29,959 nucleotides of DNA from DATLNM01 sp035536775 (GTDB lineage: Bacteria; Actinomycetota; CADDZG01; WHSQ01), in NCBI GenBank assembly GCA_035536775.1, contig DATLNM010000040.1, positions 1-29,959 on the forward strand, in the 5' to 3' direction. The position numbers and the translations under genes were made by a program. How positions within the stretch are numbered: position 1 is the first letter of the stretch; each line of letters opens with the position of its first letter. This document shows positions 15,389-22,621 of this stretch, one piece after another. The notes under the pieces are model-generated. The model worked only from the letters and a program-made list of their open reading frames with translations, searched no databases and had not been told where the DNA came from.

Positions 15389-15763
15389 CTACTTTGGAAG
15401 CTTGATCCGCATCCCTGTCTGGAGCGGCCCCAAGAGGGCGTTGCGCTCCTCGATCGCGTAGATGTAGGCCCTCGGATCGGTGCCAGGAGGAGCGTAGCGC
15501 TCGGCTAGCCCCCAGAGGGTGTCCCCCGGTTGGACGACGACTGCCCGAGGACCAACGGACTTCCGGGCCGCCGTGCCGGTACCGCCGAATCCCCCCAGGA
15601 GCAGTCCGAGGGTCGCAACCACCACGATCGCCACGGTCGTCAGGCGTCTGCGAGCTGCGGCGCGCGCCCTGGCGCGACGCGCCCTCAGGGGCGCCCTCTC
15701 CGTCCGGCGAGGTACCGCCGGTCCACGTCCGCCCCAGGGAAGGTCTTGCGCTCGCGCCGCCAT
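15389..15763 (-). CDS. LysM membrane protein, probable SOS cell-division inhibitor (YneA/DivS/ChiZ position)
   Basis: A 124-aa protein with a basic cytoplasmic N terminus, one membrane helix at about 41-60 and a C-terminal LysM peptidoglycan-binding domain at about 74-123 (VVVQPGDTLWGLAERY). The third of three close ATGs is chosen because the GGAGGAG site is correctly spaced (9 nt) only to it. It diverges from lexA across four LexA boxes. Bacillus yneA and Mycobacterium Rv2719c occupy the same position; both are SOS-induced, LysM-bearing cell-envelope proteins that delay division. Membrane span and LysM are seen; the division role is inferred from position and architecture. Confidence 0.85.
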   Translation of the reverse strand: MAARAQDLPWGGRGPAVPRRTERAPLRARRARARAAARRRLTTVAIVVVATLGLLLGGFGGTGTAARKSVGPRAVVVQPGDTLWGLAERYAPPGTDPRAYIYAIEERNALLGPLQTGMRIKLPK

Positions 15764-15896
15764 GGCCATCATCTCCTCCGCTGCTTTCGGCCTCGAGGGC
15801 CGCTTCCGTCCTCACCTCGATCACGTTAGAGGTGGGGTGTGACAACTTTTCAGCCGGCCTGCCGAACCTCGGGCTGAGCCCGCCGAGACTGGCTAT

Positions 15897-15910
15897 CGAA
15901 CGTGCGTTCG
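15897..15910. promoter_or_regulatory. LexA (SOS) box 1
   Basis: CGAAC-GTGC-GTTCG, a perfect match to the actinobacterial/Gram-positive SOS box. It lies just downstream of the candidate -10 of the LysM gene, where LexA would block transcription start. Confidence 0.93.
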
Positions 15911-15912
15911 CT

Positions 15913-15942
15913 ACCGTAGTACGAACATGCGTTCGGTTACAA
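15913..15942 (-). promoter_or_regulatory. Candidate promoter of the LysM gene
   Basis: On the minus strand TTGTAA (15937-15942) and TACGGT (15913-15918) are separated by 18 bp. LexA box 2 fills the spacer and box 1 lies just downstream. Confidence 0.5.
15922..15935. promoter_or_regulatory. LexA (SOS) box 2
   Basis: CGAAC-ATGC-GTTCG, a perfect match. Its centre is 25 bp from box 1. It lies between the -35 and -10 of the LysM promoter candidate. Confidence 0.93.
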
Positions 15943-15951
15943 GCCCACAAC

Positions 15952-15965
15952 CGAACATATGTTCT
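15952..15965. promoter_or_regulatory. LexA (SOS) box 3
   Basis: CGAAC-ATAT-GTTCT, one mismatch to the palindrome. It touches the -35 of the lexA promoter candidate. Its centre is 30 bp from box 2. Confidence 0.88.
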
Positions 15966-15993
15966 TGATTCTGGGGGGCGTTTCGCCTAAGGT
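15965..15993 (+). promoter_or_regulatory. Candidate lexA promoter
   Basis: TTGATT (15965-15970) and TAAGGT (15988-15993) are separated by 17 bp. LexA box 3 abuts the -35 and box 4 lies just past the -10, so LexA can repress its own gene from both sides. Confidence 0.65.
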
Positions 15994-15997
15994 CGTT

Positions 15998-16011
15998 CGA
16001 ACATCTGTTCG
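15998..16011. promoter_or_regulatory. LexA (SOS) box 4
   Basis: CGAAC-ATCT-GTTCG, a perfect match, located at the expected lexA transcription start region, 45 bp before the lexA ATG. Confidence 0.93.
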
Positions 16012-16055
16012 TAGCGGTCGTCATAGGCGGAGAGTCGTAGCGGAAGGGATAGGAC

Positions 16056-16697
16056 ATGGTCGAGGGCCTGACGGATCGGCAGCGCCAGACGCTCCAGTTC
16101 ATCGCCGACACAGTCGAGGAGCGTGGCTACCCCCCGTCAGTACGCGAGATCTGTGAGGCGCTCGGCCTTGCCTCGAGCTCGACCGTCCACTCACATATGC
16201 AGGCCCTTCAACGCAAGGGCTATCTCCGGATAGACCCAACCAAGCCGAGGGCGATCGAGCTCCTCTATGACGCCGAGACGGGGCTCGCAGCCGAGCGCCG
16301 ACCGGCGCGCAGCGTTCCGCTACTCGGACGGATCGCGGCGGGGACACCGATCATGGCCCAGGAGAACGTGGAGGACGTCTTCCCCATGCCTGCCGATCTC
16401 GTCGGCGACGGCAACGTCTTCATGCTCGAGGTCCGCGGCGACTCGATGATCGACGCCGGGATCTTCGACGGCGACTACGTCATCGTGCGCCAGCAACCCA
16501 CGGCGCGTACCGGCGAGATCGTGGCTGCCATGATGCCGAGTGAGTACGGCGACACGCCCGAGGCGACGGTCAAGCGCATCCGCCACAAAGGCTCGGCGGT
16601 CTACCTCGAGCCGGCGAACCCCGCGTTGCAGCCGTTCGAAGCACCCCAGGGCACCGAGGTCATCGGCAAAGTAGTAGCGGTCTTCCGCAAAGTCTGA
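16056..16697 (+). CDS. lexA: SOS repressor LexA
   Basis: A 213-aa repressor of the DNA-damage response. A winged helix-turn-helix occupies about 1-65 (TDRQRQTLQFIADTV ... SSSTVHSHMQAL). The cleavage site is A95-G96 in GRIAAGTP, and the S24-type catalytic pair is S130 (GDSM) and K173 (TVKRI). RecA filaments, whose gene lies at the right end of the window, trigger this self-cleavage. The ATG is preceded by GAAGGGAT. Four LexA boxes lie upstream, so it controls itself and the divergent LysM gene. Length and motifs are fully typical. Confidence 0.98.
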   Translation: MVEGLTDRQRQTLQFIADTVEERGYPPSVREICEALGLASSSTVHSHMQALQRKGYLRIDPTKPRAIELLYDAETGLAAERRPARSVPLLGRIAAGTPIMAQENVEDVFPMPADLVGDGNVFMLEVRGDSMIDAGIFDGDYVIVRQQPTARTGEIVAAMMPSEYGDTPEATVKRIRHKGSAVYLEPANPALQPFEAPQGTEVIGKVVAVFRKV

Positions 16698-16722
16698 CCG
16701 GTCCGCTCGGGTCGTCCGCTGG

Positions 16723-16753
16723 GGCAACCTTTTGGACGACCTAGGTATCTAAT
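16723..16753 (+). promoter_or_regulatory. ECF-type promoter of the sigma-factor gene, probably leaderless
   Basis: GGCAACCT (16723-16730) and TCTAAT (16748-16753) resemble the GGAAC/TCTAA elements of ECF sigma promoters, with suitable spacing. The -10 ends 4 nt before the ATG, and no ribosome site is present, so transcription should begin at or next to the ATG. This suggests that the sigma factor drives its own gene. Confidence 0.6.
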
Positions 16754-16757
16754 TTGC

Positions 16758-17273
16758 ATGGTGGTGGACGCGATCGCCGACGACGCCAAGGAACCTCGCA
16801 GGCTCGACCTTCTCTACCGCGAGTACGTCGGCCAACTAACGCGAACCGCGTACCTCTTGACTGGGGATAAGCAAGCTGCCCAGGACCTCGCACACGAAGC
16901 ATTTGTCCGGACCAGTTCTCGTATCTACACGCTGCGCAATCCAGAGGCCTTCGGCGCGTACGTGACACGTGTGGTCGTCAACCTCTGCAAGCGCCACCGG
17001 AGCCGCCGATTCCTCGAGCGTCGTCATCTCGAACAACAAGCTCACAATGTCAGCGCGAGCGAGATGCAGCCGGATCTCGAAGCGAAGGACGAGGTCGTCC
17101 GTTGCCTGAGGAAGCTCCCTCACCGTCAACGCGCTGCGATCGTGCTCCGCTATTACGCCGATCAGTCAGAGAGCCAGATCGCACAGACGCTTGGCTGCTC
17201 AACCGGGAACGTGAAGTCCCTCATCTCGCGGGGCCTGTCGAAGCTCCGCTCAGAACTGGAGCCGGAGCGATGA
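16758..17273 (+). CDS. ECF RNA polymerase sigma factor, SigE-like
   Basis: A 171-aa sigma-70 family ECF protein. Region 2 spans about 15-85 (LYREYVGQLTRTAYLLTGD ... AFGAYVTRVVVNLCKR), region 4 about 118-168 (LRKLPHRQRAAIVLRYYADQSE ... STGNVKSLISRGLSKLR). It should direct polymerase to a small set of stress-type promoters. The start has no Shine-Dalgarno sequence but follows an ECF-type promoter by a few bases. The stop codon overlaps the next start (ATGA), so sigma factor and membrane partner are translationally coupled. Confidence 0.93.
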   Translation: MVVDAIADDAKEPRRLDLLYREYVGQLTRTAYLLTGDKQAAQDLAHEAFVRTSSRIYTLRNPEAFGAYVTRVVVNLCKRHRSRRFLERRHLEQQAHNVSASEMQPDLEAKDEVVRCLRKLPHRQRAAIVLRYYADQSESQIAQTLGCSTGNVKSLISRGLSKLRSELEPER

Positions 17274-18520
17274 ACGAAGACAGACTGCGGGCGTTGCTCG
17301 CCGCGGCGGTGGCAGACGTGAAGCCGCCGCACGATCAGGAAGGTCCCATCGTGCGGCGAGCATTCCGCCGAACTGTCGCCGTGGGTAGCGTCGCCGTCCT
17401 AATGACGATGACGGTTATCGGCGGCGCGGGCCTGGCGGCTACGAGGTTGTGGGCGGCAGACAACTTCCAGCGCCCTCCTGTCGAGCAACCGGTCGCCACC
17501 CCGACGCGGAGCCCCGCGACGCCGGATCGGGTGGAGCCGACGCCGGGTGTACGCGGGGTCGAGACGCCCTTGCCCGATCAGGCCGCGGTGTTCGCCATCC
17601 GAGCAGTCGCCGCAGCCGGCCTCCTCGATCCACTCGGGTACCTATACACGTTCACGTCGATCACTGAGACACCCGAGGCGTGGCGCGTCGGATTTGGCGG
17701 CGGAAGATGCGGCGTTTGGGAGGAGCCGGAAGGCAGAGTCGAGACGTGCAAGCCACTGAGCGGTAGGGACCAGCTCGGCAACCCCAAAGAAGATTCATGG
17801 CTGACGGTGTCGCTGACAGATGGCGGCTGGCGCGTCGACGCGGTCGAGGGAAGGTTCGTCGACTCCAGTCACGAGACGCTCCGCGGTTTTTCGCTTCCGC
17901 AGGTCGACGAGGACCCCCATTGGGAGTACCCGGTGGTTCGGGCTGACGCAGATGGCGACGGCGGCGTCGCGGAGCCTGGCGGTGTGACCATTCGCGCTGC
18001 TTCGTTGTGGGTCGGGCCCATTCCTTACGACGGTCCTGGGTCCGTTTGTCGACTGATCGGCGTCGACGCCGAAGGGAACATCGTCCACCGCGACCATCCA
18101 CGATATGAAGCGGCGGCACGTCAGGAATGGCAACGACGCGGCGGTCTCATGGCAGCGGGCCTTCCCGCCGATCTCGGCATCCGGTCGGCGCGCATGGACT
18201 GCGAGGTCTACTCCGGTCGGGGTTGGCAGCCCCGCCGCGTGGAGCTTGCGGGCACTGAAAGCGCATCCCAGCAGGTGATCGTTCGCGCCGAGCTCGTCTG
18301 GGAGGAAGAAGGGATCCTGTTCGCTCAGACTCGGTGCACTGCGGCTGTATCCGACGCGGATGGGAACCTCATGGGCGACGACGACCAGAGCATCCGTGAG
18401 TTCTGGCCTCCGAGCCAGCTGAAGAAGGGGCCCCCTTATGAGATGGAGCTCGTCTTCACCGTTCACGTGGAGACGCCTTCCGAAGCCGAGGGAGCGGAGG
18501 TCCTATGCGCGCTCATGTGA
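17270..18520 (+). CDS. Membrane protein coupled to the ECF sigma factor, putative anti-sigma or sensor
   Basis: A 416-aa protein with a short cytoplasmic part (about 1-34), one membrane helix (about 35-57), a Pro/Thr-rich stalk (about 65-100) and a large extracellular region with several cysteines. The ATGA overlap with the sigma gene and the topology suggest a regulator that holds or senses for the sigma factor. However, the cytoplasmic part is much shorter than a standard anti-sigma domain and no zinc-binding HxxxCxxC motif is seen. It could instead be an output protein of the sigma factor. No enzyme motif is recognised outside the membrane. Confidence 0.65.
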   Translation: MNEDRLRALLAAAVADVKPPHDQEGPIVRRAFRRTVAVGSVAVLMTMTVIGGAGLAATRLWAADNFQRPPVEQPVATPTRSPATPDRVEPTPGVRGVETPLPDQAAVFAIRAVAAAGLLDPLGYLYTFTSITETPEAWRVGFGGGRCGVWEEPEGRVETCKPLSGRDQLGNPKEDSWLTVSLTDGGWRVDAVEGRFVDSSHETLRGFSLPQVDEDPHWEYPVVRADADGDGGVAEPGGVTIRAASLWVGPIPYDGPGSVCRLIGVDAEGNIVHRDHPRYEAAARQEWQRRGGLMAAGLPADLGIRSARMDCEVYSGRGWQPRRVELAGTESASQQVIVRAELVWEEEGILFAQTRCTAAVSDADGNLMGDDDQSIREFWPPSQLKKGPPYEMELVFTVHVETPSEAEGAEVLCALM

Positions 18521-18802
18521 CTCAACAAAGCAGATGGGCGGTGTGGGGGGCGTCGATCCGCGGGAGGCTCTGAAAGAACGCGGGAACCGAAGCTTCTCCT
18601 CTGGTGTACCTGGCGCATGAGACGGATGATCGCGAGCGCCCTCGTCCTTTTCGTGCTCGGCCATTGTGAAAGCGCCTCAGAGCAGCGGACCGCGGCGACG
18701 CACGCTGAAACGATCGAGCACCACGACGACCGCAACAACTTCACTGTTACCCAAACCTGGGGTCCTGCTTCATCACCGATCGAGAGCTCTAGGAGGTCTC
18801 TC

Positions 18803-19273
18803 TTACTGCGGCGGGGCCCCGTCGTGGATGGCGCGGCCTCGGATGGGCTGGTCGAGCTCTACCGCGATGACCTTCTGGACGGCGATCTCGATGCACGTCT
18901 CGGCCGTTTCGACGCGCCCTTCGAACAGCGTGACGGTGATCGAGTCGTTGCCGTAGTCGACCTCGATGTGATCGACCCCGTAGCACTCCTCGACGCCGCT
19001 GTAGAAGACGAGATCTAGCGACCGCGGGCCGGTCTGCTTCGCTTTGTCCCATATGCGCGGCATGACGTCGACGAGGCCATCGCGCTCGTACACACGTTGA
19101 GGGCGCCCCGGCTCAGGTGTCGCATGCGGATCCGGGGTCGATGACACCGGTGAGTCCGGCGCGCCCGACGTAGGGGTGTCCGGGTTCAGGCCGCCGACCG
19201 AGGTGGAAGCGTCACCGCACGCGCCAACTAGCAATGCACTCAGGAGCATCAGAACGACCAGACGTGACTTCAT
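18803..19273 (-). CDS. Lipoprotein of unknown function
   Basis: A 156-aa protein with a lipoprotein signal: hydrophobic stretch, then VGAC with the lipidated Cys at 19. A Thr/Ser/Pro-rich linker (about 20-60) follows, then a compact domain with two cysteines (EECYGVDHIEVDYGND ... AETCIEIAV) that probably pair. I know no name for the domain. The gene lies 36 bp after hflX on the same strand and may be the last member of the recA-to-hflX series. The start at 19271-19273 has no strong ribosome site. Confidence 0.75.
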   Translation of the reverse strand: MKSRLVVLMLLSALLVGACGDASTSVGGLNPDTPTSGAPDSPVSSTPDPHATPEPGRPQRVYERDGLVDVMPRIWDKAKQTGPRSLDLVFYSGVEECYGVDHIEVDYGNDSITVTLFEGRVETAETCIEIAVQKVIAVELDQPIRGRAIHDGAPPQ

Positions 19274-19309
19274 GATGGTTGGACGGAGCGGCCGGGTCCT
19301 GGGGTTCCC

Positions 19310-20605
19310 TCAGGTGCGGGCGATGTATGGGCTGAGGTCGTCAACGGCGCTGCGATCGAGGCGAGCGACCAAACGGGTGCCTCCCTCGCTATAGGTCTCT
19401 TCGAGGACTTCGCCCTCCTCGTGCACGCGCGCCACGACCTCGCCATGATCGAACGGAACCTCCAGGGTCACTTCGACCTTCAGCTTCGAGAGCTCATTAC
19501 CGAGCCCCTCGAGGAGCTGGTTCATGCCGTTACCCGTCGCGGCCGAGCACATGACGGCTTCGGGCCAGCGCGCCCTCACGCGCTCGACGTCTTCGGGCGC
19601 GAGGAGATCGATCTTGTTCATCACGAGGATGGACGCCTTGTGGGCGACGCCGATGTCCTTCAGGACGGTGCCGACCGCATCGATCTGTTTCTGAGGATCG
19701 CGGCTAGCGTCGACGACGTGCATGAGAAGGTTGGCCTCGCCGACCTCCTCCAAGGTCGAACGGAACGCCTCGACGAGCTGGTGCGGCAGCTTGCGGACGA
19801 ATCCGACAGTGTCGGTCAGAAGCACCGCGCCTTCGTGGGGAAGCTCGAGCTTGCGCGTCGTTGGATCGAGCGTCGAGAACAGTTGGTTCTCGATCAGCAC
19901 ATCGGCGTCGGTCAAGCGCCGCAGCAACGACGACTTGCCGGCGTTCGTGTAGCCGACGAGGGCGACGACGGGAACGCCGACGCGCCCTCGCTGCTTGCGC
20001 TTGGTCAAGCGCGTGCGTTCGAGGTCTTTGAGATCCTTCTTGACCCGCTGCATGCGGCGCAAGATCGCGCGCCGCTCGGACTCAAGGGCCGTCTCGCCTG
20101 GGCCCCTGGTCCCGATCCCACCACCGAGGCGAGACAACACATCACCCCAGCCGCGCAGGCGCGGGAGACGGTAGGTGAGCTGCGCGAGCTCGACCTGCAG
20201 TTTGCCCTCGGCGGAGCGGGCGTGCTGAGCGAAGATGTCGAGGATCAGTCCCGTTCGGTCGATGATCTTGAGGCCACGTTCGGCCAGCGGGTTGACCCCC
20301 GCCGCCTCTTCGAGGTTGCGCCCCTGGGCCGGCGTCAGCTCGTCATCGAAGATGACCATGTCGGCATCGAGGGCGACGGCCGCATCGACTATCTCGGCGA
20401 CCTTGCCCTTACCGAGATACGTCGCAGGATGGGGCGTGTCGCGGTGTTGGACCATGCGATCGAGCGAGTCGGCGCCGGCAGTGTCGGCCAGCGCCTCGAG
20501 CTCCTCCAAGGACCACTCCGCCTCGTCCATCGAGGCCCCGCCGAAAACACCCGCGACGAGGATCGCGGTCTCACGCTCTTTCGCCGGAGCACGCGTCCCC
20601 GTCAG
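19310..20605 (-). CDS. hflX: Ribosome-associated GTPase HflX, probable CTG start
   Basis: A GTPase that binds the 50S subunit and splits stalled ribosomes. With the proposed start the protein has 431 residues. The HflX N-terminal domain begins ERETAILVAGVFGG; the glycine-rich linker RLGGGIGTRGPGE precedes the G domain, with G1 GYTNAGKS at 218-225, DTVGF (G3) and NKID (G4). No ATG, GTG or TTG lies in frame before the first beta strand. A CTG at 20603-20605 overlaps the dapL stop (CTGA) and has GGAAGGT 6 nt upstream. The only downstream ATG (20528-20530) would remove that strand and leave 406 residues. Confidence 0.92.
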   Translation of the reverse strand: MTGTRAPAKERETAILVAGVFGGASMDEAEWSLEELEALADTAGADSLDRMVQHRDTPHPATYLGKGKVAEIVDAAVALDADMVIFDDELTPAQGRNLEEAAGVNPLAERGLKIIDRTGLILDIFAQHARSAEGKLQVELAQLTYRLPRLRGWGDVLSRLGGGIGTRGPGETALESERRAILRRMQRVKKDLKDLERTRLTKRKQRGRVGVPVVALVGYTNAGKSSLLRRLTDADVLIENQLFSTLDPTTRKLELPHEGAVLLTDTVGFVRKLPHQLVEAFRSTLEEVGEANLLMHVVDASRDPQKQIDAVGTVLKDIGVAHKASILVMNKIDLLAPEDVERVRARWPEAVMCSAATGNGMNQLLEGLGNELSKLKVEVTLEVPFDHGEVVARVHEEGEVLEETYSEGGTRLVARLDRSAVDDLSPYIART

Positions 20606-21762
20606 CTCACGACCTTCCGCAGACGTTCGACGCCTTCTTCGAGGCGCTCGTCGCTGAGCGTCAGCGAGAACCGGACGAACCCTTGGCCGGTGGGGCCGTA
20701 ACCCGTTCCGGGCGCGACGACGATGGCGGCCTCGTCGAGGAGGTGCGCGGTGAACGACTCCGATGTGTGGCCGTCGGGGACCGGTGCCCATACATAGATC
20801 GAGCCCTTGGGGGGCTCGACGACGATGCCCATCGACTTGAGGCCGTCGCACAACAGGTCACGGCGCGTCCGGTAGCGCTCTACGCACTCGTGGAGGTAAT
20901 CCTGTGGTCCGTCGATCGCGGCCATCCCCGCGCGCTGGACCGCGTCGAACACACCTGAATCGATGTTGGTCTTCAAGCGTTTGATCGCCTCGATGGCAGC
21001 CGGCGCGCCACATACCCAACCGATCCGCCACCCCGTCATGTTGTAAGTCTTGGACAACGAGTGGAACTCGACCGCGCATTCGCGAGCGCGCGGTGCCTCG
21101 AGGACACTCGGCGCGACATAGCCGTCGAAGGTGATCTCCGTGTATGCCGCGTCGTGCGCGAGCAAGAGGTCGTGGGCGATGCAGAACTCGACCGCCTCCG
21201 TGAGGAACTCGAGTGTGGTGGTTGCCGATGTCGGATTGCTCGGGTAGTTCAACCACAGTACGCGCGCTTTCTCGAGCACATCACCCGGGATAGACGCGAG
21301 GTCCGGATGAAAGTCGTTCTCGGCGCGCAACGGCAGCAGATGAGGCACGCCTCCCGCGAGGATCGTGCCGGTCTCATACACGGGGTAGCCGGGGTCGGGG
21401 ATCAGCGCGACATCACCAGGGTCGATGAACGCGACCGGGAGGTGGAAGATCCCCTCCTTCGAGCCCACCAAAGGTTGCACCTCTGTGTCGGGGTCGAGGT
21501 CGACCCCGAAGCGTTGCCCGTACCACCCCGCGATCGAGCTGCGGAAAGCAGGCATCCCCGTGTAGGAGGGATAGCGATGCGTGGATGCGTCGCGCGCGGC
21601 GTCAGCCAGCGCCTCGACGACATGAGGAGGCGTCGGGAGATCTGGGTCGCCGACCCCGAACGAGATGATGTCGGCGCCGGCGGCGCGCGCCTCGGCAACC
21701 TTGCGGTCGATCTCGGCGAACAGGTAGGGCGGGAGCTTCTCGATCCGACCTGCGGTCCTCAT
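20602..21762 (-). CDS. dapL: LL-diaminopimelate aminotransferase-type PLP enzyme
   Basis: A 386-aa fold-type I aminotransferase, most like DapL, which makes LL-diaminopimelate from tetrahydrodipicolinate in one step of lysine and peptidoglycan synthesis. The N terminus RIEKLPPYLFAEIDRK with GVGDPDLPTP (36-45), the NYPSNPT motif (172-178) and the PLP lysine K238 in SLSKTYNMTGWR fit this family. The ATG at 21760-21762 overlaps the dapF stop (ATGA). Standing directly after dapF, the enzyme of the next step, strongly supports the lysine role, though a broader aspartate-family transaminase cannot be excluded. Confidence 0.87.
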   Translation of the reverse strand: MRTAGRIEKLPPYLFAEIDRKVAEARAAGADIISFGVGDPDLPTPPHVVEALADAARDASTHRYPSYTGMPAFRSSIAGWYGQRFGVDLDPDTEVQPLVGSKEGIFHLPVAFIDPGDVALIPDPGYPVYETGTILAGGVPHLLPLRAENDFHPDLASIPGDVLEKARVLWLNYPSNPTSATTTLEFLTEAVEFCIAHDLLLAHDAAYTEITFDGYVAPSVLEAPRARECAVEFHSLSKTYNMTGWRIGWVCGAPAAIEAIKRLKTNIDSGVFDAVQRAGMAAIDGPQDYLHECVERYRTRRDLLCDGLKSMGIVVEPPKGSIYVWAPVPDGHTSESFTAHLLDEAAIVVAPGTGYGPTGQGFVRFSLTLSDERLEEGVERLRKVVS

Positions 21763-22619
21763 CGGGCGATCAGCTCGTCCAGGTCCACGGTCCCAGAGAA
21801 CGAGTGCGCGACCGGTCCCGTCATGAGCACGGACCCCGAACCACCGAGCGACCCGTCCCACGAGAGCTCGAGCTCGCCACCGGGCAGAGCCACTGTGACA
21901 TCGCTGCGAGTGCCGCCGAGGAGGCGGGCGACTACGGCTACCGCGGCGGCGCCAGTCCCGCACGCGAGCGTCTCGCCAGAGCCCCGCTCCCAGACCCTCA
22001 TCGTCACGCGTCCTGGTGCATCGACGCGCACGAACTCGACGTTGGTGCCGTTGGGAAACATCGGGTGGTGCTCGACCCGGGGGCCCAGCGTGGTCACCGG
22101 CGCGGTTGCAGGATCCTCGACGAACATCACCGCGTGGGGATTGCCCATGCCGACGCACGCGGCCTCGAGGACCTGGTCGTCCAGCTCGATCTTGGCGTGG
22201 AGCGGGTCGCCATCCCACAGGACAGGGATGTCGGGGGCCCCGAAGATCGGCGGGCCCATGTCGACACGCACCCGGAATCCCTCGAGGACCTCGAGGATCT
22301 TGACGCCGGCGCGCGTCCCCACCTTCATCGTTGTCGCTTGAGTCATGCCCTGCTCACGGGCGAACACCGCGAGACACCGGATCCCGTTGCCGCACATCTC
22401 ACCCAGCGAGCCGTCGGAGTTGACGTAGTCCATGAACAACTCGGCACCGTCGCTGCCGGGAGTGACTCGAATGATCCCGTCGCCACCGATACCGAAGCGG
22501 CGGTCGCACATAGCTTTCACATCCTCGGGTGACAGCTCGATGGCGTCGCCCGGGTCGGCGATCATCACGAAATCGTTGCCGATCCCGTGGTACTTCGAGA
22601 ACTCGATCGTCCTTGTCAT
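21759..22619 (-). CDS. dapF: Diaminopimelate epimerase
   Basis: Turns LL- into meso-diaminopimelate for lysine and cell-wall synthesis. Both catalytic cysteines are seen: C76 in MCGNGIRC and C220 in LACGTGA; the GNDFV motif is at 14-18. With the ATG at 22617-22619 it has 286 residues. A TTG two codons upstream, overlapping the miaA stop, is an alternative start. It is tightly packed between miaA and dapL in the leftward series, as in Mycobacterium, except that dapL is inserted before hflX. Confidence 0.96.
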   Translation of the reverse strand: MTRTIEFSKYHGIGNDFVMIADPGDAIELSPEDVKAMCDRRFGIGGDGIIRVTPGSDGAELFMDYVNSDGSLGEMCGNGIRCLAVFAREQGMTQATTMKVGTRAGVKILEVLEGFRVRVDMGPPIFGAPDIPVLWDGDPLHAKIELDDQVLEAACVGMGNPHAVMFVEDPATAPVTTLGPRVEHHPMFPNGTNVEFVRVDAPGRVTMRVWERGSGETLACGTGAAAVAVVARLLGGTRSDVTVALPGGELELSWDGSLGGSGSVLMTGPVAHSFSGTVDLDELIAR

Positions 22620-22621
22620 GG

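Noticed and set aside
15202..15400. Cobalamin riboswitch before nrdJ
   Set aside because: The leader is short and contains only a small hairpin; neither the B12-box nor the multi-arm fold can be found. Control by NrdR boxes explains the region better.
18617..19018. Rightward 133-codon frame with a hydrophobic start
   Set aside because: Its second half is antisense to the well-supported lipoprotein gene at 18803-19273, it has no ribosome site, and the residue composition after codon 20 looks like a shadow frame. The free first 60 codons could at most be a fragment.
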